Source: Chloroflexota bacterium
Lineage (GTDB): Bacteria; Chloroflexota; Limnocylindria; Limnocylindrales; CSP1-4
Assembly: GCA_021790715.1 (NCBI GenBank)
Contig: JAJYGK010000160.1
Span: 1 to 10,473, forward strand
Reading direction: 5' to 3'
Length of the DNA stretch: 10,473 bases
The notes under the pieces are model-generated. The model made no database searches and was not told where the DNA came from. It saw only the letters and a program-made list of their open reading frames with translations. A program made the position numbers and the translations under genes. Positions 6,109 through 10,473 of this stretch are shown one piece after another (the stretch's first letter is position 1; each line of letters opens with the position of its first letter).

Positions 6109-7329
6109 CTACGTCAGGCGCAGCGTCGATCCGCCGTCCGTCCGGCGCGCCGCACGAGCCGTCCCCGGGGCGGGCCGCTCCATCCGATCCACGTACGCGC
6201 GGGACCGTTCGACCTGGCCGCCGAGCTCGCGGATCGTCACCTGCATCGCCTCGAGCGCGTTCAGCTTGTACGCATCGATCTGGTCGAGCGCCGCGAAGAC
6301 GTTGTCCCAGCTGCGCTGGAGCGCGGCGACGTCCACGCCCGGGCCGGTCGCCTGTTCCTGCACCTCGGCGGACTGCTCGCGGAGCATCGACGACGTCCCC
6401 TCGAGCATCCCGCTGGTCACCTCGTTCACGGCCCGCACCTGGTCCGCGACGAGACGCTGGTTGGCGAGCGCCTGGGCGACCATGACCGCCGTGCGCATCG
6501 CCGCTACCGTCGTCGTCGTCGCGGTCTGGACGGCGCGCACGAGCTCGCGGTTGTTCTGCTCCACGACGCGCAGCGCGGCGTACCCCTGCGCGGCCACGGC
6601 GAGCTGGGTCAGGATCTCCTGCCGCCGCCGGCGGACCGGGAAGAGGACGTCCTCGCGCAGGACGCGCGCCCTCGCCTCGTCGGTCGCCTCGATCTCGCGG
6701 GCGCGTGCCTCCACCGCCTCGTCGAGCCGCTGGGCGAGGAACGCGTACTGCCGGAGCGTCTCCATCTCCGTCCAGAGCGAGCGCTCCTCCTGCTCGATCG
6801 CCGCGTTGTCGCGCTCGAGCTCGCCCCTCCCCTCGCCGAGCGCCTCGACGATCCCCTCGATGTGCTGGCGCGCCCTGGAGTAGCGGTCGAAGTAGCTCCG
6901 CAGCCGGTCGCCGAACGGGATCACGCCGAGCAGCTTCCGGGGCGTCCCCTGCGCGAGGTCGTACCTCGCCGGGTTGAGCTCCTCGACCGTGTGCCGGAGC
7001 TCGACCAGGCTCTTCCCGATGGGTGCCCCGCCCTCCAGCGCCCCGTGGAGCGCCCGCACCGGCCGGTCCAGCAGCCGGTTGCTCATCTCGGACGTGGCCA
7101 CGATCTCGCGTTCGCCGATCCCGTTGACGTCGGCCACCCGCCGGCGGTACTCGTCGTCGTGCGGGTCCAGGCGGACCAGCCCGTCGACGAACGCCCCGAC
7201 CAGCCGCTCGATCCGCTCCGCGGCCTCCGGCGGCACCTGCACCTGCCGCTCCGCCTGCGCCGGTTCCACGGCCGTGGCGGGCTCCGGCGCCGCCAGGTCG
7301 AGCACCGGGAGCCCGCTCTCCTCGCTCAT
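6109..7329 (-). CDS. TelA/YaaN-family toxic-anion-resistance-like protein
   Basis: 406 residues; ATG at 7329 with GGAGGA about 11 nt upstream, a slightly long spacing. After an acidic, Pro/Ala-rich tail (1-35) the protein is almost all helix. The family hallmarks are in order: ELNPARYDL (117-125), LLGVIPFGDRLRSYFDRY (133-150), LERDNAAIEQEE (171-182), VLFPVRRRRQEILTQLAVAAQGY (from 228), VVEQNNRELVRAVQTATTTT (255-274), AMRTAVMVAQAL (277-288), and AALDQIDAYKLNAL (346-359). No transmembrane segment, so cytoplasmic or peripheral. TelA proteins were named from tellurite resistance, but their biochemistry is unclear; family members occur in Ter-type and envelope-stress neighbourhoods. It lies 28 nt after the flotillin stop in the same operon, which suggests membrane-associated work. 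Family assignment very secure, mechanism unknown. Confidence 0.95.
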   Translation of the reverse strand: MSEESGLPVLDLAAPEPATAVEPAQAERQVQVPPEAAERIERLVGAFVDGLVRLDPHDDEYRRRVADVNGIGEREIVATSEMSNRLLDRPVRALHGALEGGAPIGKSLVELRHTVEELNPARYDLAQGTPRKLLGVIPFGDRLRSYFDRYSRARQHIEGIVEALGEGRGELERDNAAIEQEERSLWTEMETLRQYAFLAQRLDEAVEARAREIEATDEARARVLREDVLFPVRRRRQEILTQLAVAAQGYAALRVVEQNNRELVRAVQTATTTTVAAMRTAVMVAQALANQRLVADQVRAVNEVTSGMLEGTSSMLREQSAEVQEQATGPGVDVAALQRSWDNVFAALDQIDAYKLNALEAMQVTIRELGGQVERSRAYVDRMERPAPGTARAARRTDGGSTLRLT

Positions 7330-7357
7330 GGGTGTCGCCGTCCTCCGCGCTGGACGC

Positions 7358-8971
7358 TCATTCCGCGCCGCCTGCCGCTTCGACACGCCCGCCGTCCGGA
7401 TCCGTGGCGCCCCCGGCCGGACGTGCTGCGCGATGCCGACCGTCGCCCTCCGCCGCCGGATCGCGCTCGGCGGCAGTGCCCGTCGAGGATCCGCGCAGAG
7501 CGTGCGAGCGCCCATTGCCCCGGGAGCGCGCCCCGTCGGGCCCGTGCGCCCCGTCCGGCATGTGCGCCCCGCCGGGCATGAGGGTCGTCCGGGCCACCGT
7601 CGCCAGGGCCCCCGCCTGCTCGATGATCTGCGCGAGCGCCCCGGTCACGCCCTCCGCGCCGTTCAGCACGGTGAAGCTGCCGACGTGCTCGAACGGCGAG
7701 GCCGCCTGTCGCACGATCTCGGGGAGGTTCTCCGCGATCTGCTGTGCGATCACGGCCTCCTGGTTCTGGCTGAGCGCCGCTGCGCGCCGCTCGATGCCGG
7801 AGGCCTCGGCCTCCATCTTCGCCCTGATGGCGTCGCCATCCGCGAGACCGCGTGCCCGGGTCGCGTCCGCCTCCGCCTCTCCGTTGAGCCGCGTCGCCGC
7901 CGCCTGGGCCTCGGCCTGGACCCTGACTGCGGCAGCCTGGGCCTCCGCCTGGACCTTCGTCTGGGTGGCGGCCGCCTCGGCATGGAGGCGGACCTCCTGC
8001 GCCTCCGCCTCGGCCTGGCGGATGCGGGCGTCGCGGGCCGCCGTGGCCAGCGTCGTCTGGCGGTACGCCTCCGCGTCGGCCGGCTTGCGCACGTCGACCT
8101 GGAGCTGCTGCTCCTTCTGCTGCGCCTGGAGCTGGGCGACCATCGTCTCCTGCTCGACGACCGCCTGCCGGGACTGCGCCTCGGCGAGGGGGCCCTGTTG
8201 CGCCGCCTGCTGCTGGGCCCGGTCGATCTCCGCCTGGAAGCCGGCCTTCTTGATCTCCGTGTCGCGGATGGAGGAGGCGATGGCGGCCTGGGCCGTCTGC
8301 TCCTCGGCGACGGCGGCTCGGTCGGCGTTGGCGCGGGCGATGCGGGCGTTCTGCTCGACCTCTGCCTGGTGCGGCACGGCCAGGTTCTCGATGTAGTTGC
8401 TCGGGCTCGTGATGGCCTGGATCTGGAAGCTGTCGATGACGAGGCCGAACGACTCCATCTCCATCGTGCAGCGGTCGCGGACCTGCTGGGCGAACTTGTC
8501 CTGGTCGCTGATCATCTCCTCGACGGTCATCGACCCGGCGATCGCGCGGAGATGCCCGACGAAGACGTTCTGGACCTTGGACTCGAGCTCGGCCGCCGGG
8601 CGGTCCAGGAAGCGGCGGGCGGCGTTGGCGATCGATCGGTAGTCGTCGCCGACCTTGTAGACGACGACGCCCCGCAGGTCGAGCCGGATCTTCTGCTGGC
8701 TGACGCAGGGGACGGTGATCTCGCTCTCGTGGGCCATCAGCGAGAGCGCCCGGACCTTCGAGAGGCCGGGCCAGACGAGCGTGCCGCGGCCGGTGACGAT
8801 CCGGAAGCCCATGCTCTCGCCCGCACCGGCAGGCGGCCTGCCGCCGCCCGGGCCCGAGATGATCAGGGCCTCGTCGGGCTCGGCGACACGCCAGCTCATG
8901 CGGAAGAGGGTCAGCAGGACCAGCAGGACGATTACGACGACGGCAATGGGGACGAACAGCGCGTACGTCAT
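7358..8971 (-). CDS. Flotillin-like SPFH/Band-7 membrane protein
   Basis: 537 residues; its ATG overlaps the stop of the NfeD-like gene (ATGA, 4 nt). One N-terminal membrane anchor (about 6-24) is followed by an SPFH/Band-7 domain (about 28-205: RVAEPDEALIISG, FRIVTGRGTLVWPG, LDLRGVVVYKVG, ITSPSNYIENLAVP). Then comes a long Glu/Ala/Gln/Arg-rich coiled coil (about 205-400), including six 11-residue repeats at 327-392, and a conserved C-terminal patch (SQNQEAVIAQQIAENLPEIV, 401-420). The tail after residue 465 is disordered and rich in Gly, Ala, Asp, Pro and His. Flotillins oligomerise at the inner face of the membrane and organise functional microdomains; they normally work with an NfeD protein, as here. 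The tail is unusual and strain-specific in appearance. Family certain. Confidence 0.96.
   Translation of the reverse strand: MTYALFVPIAVVVIVLLVLLTLFRMSWRVAEPDEALIISGPGGGRPPAGAGESMGFRIVTGRGTLVWPGLSKVRALSLMAHESEITVPCVSQQKIRLDLRGVVVYKVGDDYRSIANAARRFLDRPAAELESKVQNVFVGHLRAIAGSMTVEEMISDQDKFAQQVRDRCTMEMESFGLVIDSFQIQAITSPSNYIENLAVPHQAEVEQNARIARANADRAAVAEEQTAQAAIASSIRDTEIKKAGFQAEIDRAQQQAAQQGPLAEAQSRQAVVEQETMVAQLQAQQKEQQLQVDVRKPADAEAYRQTTLATAARDARIRQAEAEAQEVRLHAEAAATQTKVQAEAQAAAVRVQAEAQAAATRLNGEAEADATRARGLADGDAIRAKMEAEASGIERRAAALSQNQEAVIAQQIAENLPEIVRQAASPFEHVGSFTVLNGAEGVTGALAQIIEQAGALATVARTTLMPGGAHMPDGAHGPDGARSRGNGRSHALRGSSTGTAAERDPAAEGDGRHRAARPAGGATDPDGGRVEAAGGAE
7796..7993 (-). repeat. Six 33-bp units coding hendecad coiled-coil repeats
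   Basis: Residues 327-392 of the flotillin fall into six 11-residue units beginning with [VTI]-[RK], for example TKVQAEAQAAA (338-348) and VRVQAEAQAAA (349-359), then three more diverged ones. At the DNA level units two and three share 19 of 20 bases (7902-7921 against 7935-7954), 33 bp apart, which indicates recent in-frame duplication. An 11-residue period favours a straight, right-handed or untwisted helical bundle. Confidence 0.8.
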
Positions 8972-9195
8972 CGGGGAAGCCTCATGGTGTCGGCCGGTGC
9001 CACCTCGACGGTGCGGCCGCCCAGGCTGCCCACGATGAGCACCTGGGTGTGCCTGGGGATCGTCGCCTCGCGGTCCGCCGCCCGGGCCAGGAACCGCTCG
9101 GTTCCCTGGCGCACCTCGACCAGCACCTCACCGAGGTGACCTGGTGTGATGTCCGCCGTGACCCTGCCGAGCCTTCCGACGACGTCGAGCGACAA
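8968..9195 (-). CDS. Soluble NfeD-like OB-fold protein
   Basis: 75 residues from a TTG at 9195; GAGG 7 nt upstream (in GAGGATAGGGG) and the absence of any ATG or GTG in a suitable place support this start. The sequence is nearly all beta strand: VVGRLGRVTADITPGHLGEVLVEV (5-28), ERFLARAADREATIPRHTQVLIVG (33-56), and RTVEVAP (61-67). This is the pattern of the NfeD C-terminal OB domain (GxxGxVxTDLxPxGxV, then xxxARxxxxxxIxxGxxVxVxxxxGxxLxVxP). The membrane segments found in ordinary NfeD proteins are missing, so it is probably cytoplasmic. Its stop overlaps the flotillin start (ATGA), giving tight coupling. NfeD-type proteins partner flotillins or stomatin-type SPFH proteins. It leads the four-gene operon. 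Short and divergent, so family assignment rests partly on context. Confidence 0.85.
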   Translation of the reverse strand: MSLDVVGRLGRVTADITPGHLGEVLVEVRQGTERFLARAADREATIPRHTQVLIVGSLGGRTVEVAPADTMRLPR

Positions 9196-9233
9196 CCCCT
9201 ATCCTCGAGTCCCGTGCCGATTCACTCCCGCCC

Positions 9234-9239
9234 ATCGTA
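9234..9239 (-). promoter_or_regulatory. Candidate -10 element for the NfeD-flotillin-TelA operon
   Basis: Read on the minus strand the hexamer is TACGAT, matching four of six -10 consensus positions including the key TA and final T. It lies 38 nt before the TTG start, giving an expected 5' leader of about 30 nt that contains the Shine-Dalgarno. No clear -35 is present at 16-18 nt spacing. Confidence 0.35.
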
Positions 9240-9287
9240 GTCGTTCGCGGCGGAACGACCCCCGAAGAGGCCCGCGGGCGTCGGGGG
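9240..9287 (-). terminator. Tandem hairpins after the phosphoribosyltransferase gene
   Basis: Two stems follow the stop codon at 9296-9298 on the minus strand. CCCCCGA pairs with TCGGGGG (9259-9265/9281-9287) around a loop containing GCCCGCGGGC. GTCGTTC pairs with GAACGAC (9240-9246/9253-9259) around GCGGCG. They share the edge base at 9259 so they cannot both form fully. No T-run follows. Placement between two genes of the same strand suggests a terminator or attenuator. Confidence 0.35.
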
Positions 9288-9295
9288 CGAGCGCG

Positions 9296-9757
9296 TCAGC
9301 GGCCGTACTTGAACGGGTAGACCACCCAGTCGTCCGTCGCGACGACGTGGTGGTCGGGCACCGACGGCACGCGCGAGCGCGACGGCTTGTAGTGGAGAAC
9401 GGCGGTCGTGGGCACGCCGCCGGCGAGCCGCACGCGGTCGATCACGGCCTGGATCGTCGTCCCCGAGTCCCACACCTCGTCGACGACGAGGACGCGCTGC
9501 CCGCGCAACAGCGGGTCGGCGGGGAACTGCAGGAACGAGGGCTGGTCCGCGTGGTGCCCGGCGTCGTCGTAGAAGGCGACCGCGGCCACCAGGATGTTCC
9601 GGATGCCGAGCAGGTACGCCAGCATGCCGGCCGGCACGAGCGCGCCCCGCGTGATCGCGAGCAGCACGTCGTACTCGCCCCGCACCTGCTCCGCCAGCCT
9701 GCGCACGAGCCCGTCGAGCTCGTCCCAGGTGACGACGTGACGGCGCGGCTCGTCCAT
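9296..9757 (-). CDS. Purine-type phosphoribosyltransferase (COG2236-like)
   Basis: 153 residues; ATG at 9757 with GGAGG 5 nt upstream, preferred over the longer open frame to 9847, which has no such signal. The PRPP-binding loop is textbook: VLVVDEVWDSGTT (89-101), with the acidic pair Asp92-Glu93. YDVLLAITRGALVPAGMLAYLL (29-50) supplies the PPi loop and first helix, and the C-terminal TDDWVVYPF (141-149) resembles the base-binding end of xanthine/hypoxanthine-type transferases (TDxWIVFPW). It would convert PRPP plus a purine base to the nucleotide and pyrophosphate, a cytoplasmic salvage reaction. It stands alone between a cytochrome b remnant upstream and the NfeD operon downstream, and a 23-bp dyad lies 84 nt before its start. 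The fold is certain; xanthine/guanine versus hypoxanthine preference cannot be decided. Confidence 0.9.
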   Translation of the reverse strand: MDEPRRHVVTWDELDGLVRRLAEQVRGEYDVLLAITRGALVPAGMLAYLLGIRNILVAAVAFYDDAGHHADQPSFLQFPADPLLRGQRVLVVDEVWDSGTTIQAVIDRVRLAGGVPTTAVLHYKPSRSRVPSVPDHHVVATDDWVVYPFKYGR

Positions 9758-9840
9758 CCGATCCTCCCCCTCGTTCCGGGCGGCGGCCTGCCCCCGCGGG
9801 CTCGTCGACCCGTCTGGCCACCCGATGCAGGCTACCGCGC

Positions 9841-9863
9841 CCGGCACGTCTCCGCCGTGCCGG
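9841..9863. repeat. 23-bp perfect dyad upstream of the phosphoribosyltransferase gene
   Basis: CCGGCACG (9841-9848) and CGTGCCGG (9856-9863) form an 8-bp perfect inverted repeat around a 7-nt centre. It lies 84 to 106 nt before the phosphoribosyltransferase ATG and just past the end of the cytochrome b remnant. Operator or GC-only hairpin are both possible; no T-run follows. Confidence 0.4.
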
Positions 9864-9890
9864 AGCGGCTCGGACGTTCCACCCGGCGGA

Positions 9891-10107
9891 GGCGGTGAAC
9901 GCGGCGCCGATGCTCACCGCGTAGATCACGACGCCGACCATCCAGGTCGTCGCGCGGCCGTCACGCCAGCCGGCCTGAAGTACTGGCGCCACGGGTGCAG
10001 CACCATGAAGACGAAGAACACCTGCACGGCCCAGAAGTGCAGGCTGTTCACGAAGTGCCCGACGGGGGCGAGACGTGCCACCACTGCGGACCGAAGAAGG
10101 CCAGTTG
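9891..10107 (-). pseudogene. Frameshifted cytochrome b remnant (helix B and start of helix C)
   Basis: Three overlapping frames on this strand join to one cytochrome b-like segment. First comes QLAFFGPQWWHVSP (from 10107); then, after a +/- shift at the C5 run (10064-10068), PVGHFVNSLHFWAVQVFFVF followed by MVLHPWRQYF; then, after a second shift at about 9977, QAGWRDGRATTWMVGVVIYA followed by VSIGAAFTA. SLH and VLH carry two histidines 14 residues apart, the spacing of the helix-B haem ligands in cytochrome b of bc1/b6f complexes. Homology stops at AFTA, where intact proteins continue GYL. Helix A, most of helix C and everything beyond are missing. Each shift is a single-base event, so sequencing error could explain frames, but not the truncation at both ends. 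Leu to Pro and Gly to Arg changes near the second His suggest decay. Confidence 0.75.
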
Positions 10108-10148
10108 GCCGGGGAGTGCCCTTGCTGGTCACCGGTGCCGTCGGGCGA

Positions 10149-10349
10149 TCAGTCCTGGCGCGCGGTTCCACCGCCGTGGCTCGCGGCGTCGCGAGCTCCG
10201 CCGGCCGCGTCTGGCTGGGCGCCGTCCCCGCCGTGGGGGAACGGCGCGAGCAGCGCGACCACGAAGAGCGCGATCATCCCGGCGAGCAGCAGGTCGGGGA
10301 TCGAGATCAGCACGAACCCCCGGTGCAGGTGGACCGCAGGGGCATTCAC
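10149..10349 (-). CDS. Hypothetical 66-residue single-TM protein
   Basis: Starts at a GTG (10349) with no visible Shine-Dalgarno and ends at TGA 10149. Residues 13-37 (VLISIPDLLLAGMIALFVVALLAPF) give one clear transmembrane helix after a short N-terminus containing His-Leu-His-Arg; the rest is a Gly/Ala/Asp-rich tail. I do not recognise the family. It precedes the cytochrome b remnant on the same strand by about 40 nt, so it may be a leftover or intact small subunit of the same respiratory complex, or a remnant of a larger gene. If the promoter at 10352-10381 is real, the first GTG lies too close to its -10 and the true start would be further in. Coding is plausible from the clean TM helix but not proven. 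Confidence 0.45.
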   Translation of the reverse strand: MNAPAVHLHRGFVLISIPDLLLAGMIALFVVALLAPFPHGGDGAQPDAAGGARDAASHGGGTARQD

Positions 10350-10473
10350 GCTGGATAGCGCCCGACGCGAGCCGGCGTCAACTGCCCGGACGGGTCGATC
10401 GATGTCGACGCGCTCTCTGCCCGGCCGCGGGGCACGATCGCCTCGCTCGGGTAGGATCGTGGCGCCGGCGCCC
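10350..10473. other. Right-edge non-coding stretch with a possible plus-strand -10
   Basis: Apart from the minus-strand promoter above, TAGGAT at 10452-10457 on the plus strand resembles a high-GC-genome -10 and would start transcription near 10464, towards a gene beyond the window. No matching -35 is present. A 12-bp palindrome GGCGCCGGCGCC (10461-10472) follows. Confidence 0.25.
10352..10381 (-). promoter_or_regulatory. Candidate sigma-70-type promoter upstream of the small TM ORF
   Basis: On the minus strand TTGACG (10381-10376, five of six -35 positions) is followed after 18 nt by TATCCA (10357-10352, three of six -10 positions). The -35 is the best I see in the window. Transcription would begin at about 10345, inside the first codons of the annotated small ORF, so either that ORF starts later or the promoter once served the cytochrome b gene. 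Confidence 0.35.

Noticed and set aside
5581..7581. Long plus-strand frame opposite the methyltransferase and TelA genes
   Set aside because: Its Arg/Pro/His-rich translation is what antisense of high-GC genes gives; the minus strand encodes clear conserved families throughout.
6974..9139. Long plus-strand frame opposite the flotillin gene, Leu/Arg/Gly-rich and repeat-like
   Set aside because: The apparent repeats are the complement of the flotillin hendecads; no family resemblance and no ribosome binding site.
9222..9992. Minus-strand frame running from the cytochrome b remnant through the phosphoribosyltransferase gene
   Set aside because: Only its first 30 or so residues resemble cytochrome b; the rest is an out-of-frame reading of the phosphoribosyltransferase gene.
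10461..10472. 12-bp palindrome GGCGCCGGCGCC at the right edge
   Set aside because: Pure G/C words like this are expected often by chance in DNA of this composition, and the context beyond the window is not visible.

Overview
The window is very GC-rich DNA with dense coding on both strands and GTG and TTG starts. The Ala/Ser/Pro linker after the lipobox of a solute-binding lipoprotein, the cytochrome b type and the gene mix fit a high-GC soil or freshwater bacterium. A Chloroflexota lineage of the Limnocylindria type is my best guess and an actinobacterium is the main alternative; this is inference from style, not a phylogenetic placement. I see no tRNA, rRNA, CRISPR array, insertion sequence or phage gene.

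Layout from left to right. (1) 1-1003, minus strand: a stand-alone cyclic-nucleotide-binding-fold protein whose 3' end overlaps by 13 nt the start of a FOXRED2-like FAD/NAD(P) oxidoreductase that runs off the left edge. (2) 1004-1167: divergent promoter region with an operator-like dyad. (3) 1168-1584, plus: DUF1810 protein, possibly on a leaderless mRNA. (4) 1648-2763, minus: BMP-family (PnrA-like) substrate-binding lipoprotein with no permease or ATPase beside it. (5) 2764-3200: a 437-bp divergent intergenic region with GATC-centred repeats. (6) 3201-5315, plus: a two-gene operon encoding a Tm-1-like/UPF0261 protein and a TIM-barrel 'phosphoenolpyruvate hydrolase' family protein, the two halves that are fused in tomato Tm-1. 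(7) 9195 down to 5325, minus: a four-gene membrane-stress-type operon of soluble NfeD-like OB-fold protein, flotillin/SPFH protein, TelA/YaaN-like protein and an ICMT-like membrane methyltransferase. (8) 9757-9296, minus: purine-type phosphoribosyltransferase. (9) 9891-10107, minus: a frameshifted, truncated cytochrome b remnant carrying the helix-B haem histidine pair, preceded by a 66-residue single-TM ORF (10349-10149) with a candidate promoter.

Working together: NfeD-like plus flotillin is a recognised membrane-microdomain pair, and TelA and a membrane methyltransferase in the same tight operon suggest an envelope-maintenance or membrane-stress unit. The Tm-1-like/PEP-hydrolase pair is widespread but functionally unresolved; the divergent BMP lipoprotein suggests that its substrate, possibly a nucleoside or nucleoside-like compound, may be imported or sensed from outside. 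The cNBD/FOXRED2-like pair looks like a small redox unit whose regulatory domain probably no longer binds a canonical cyclic nucleotide.
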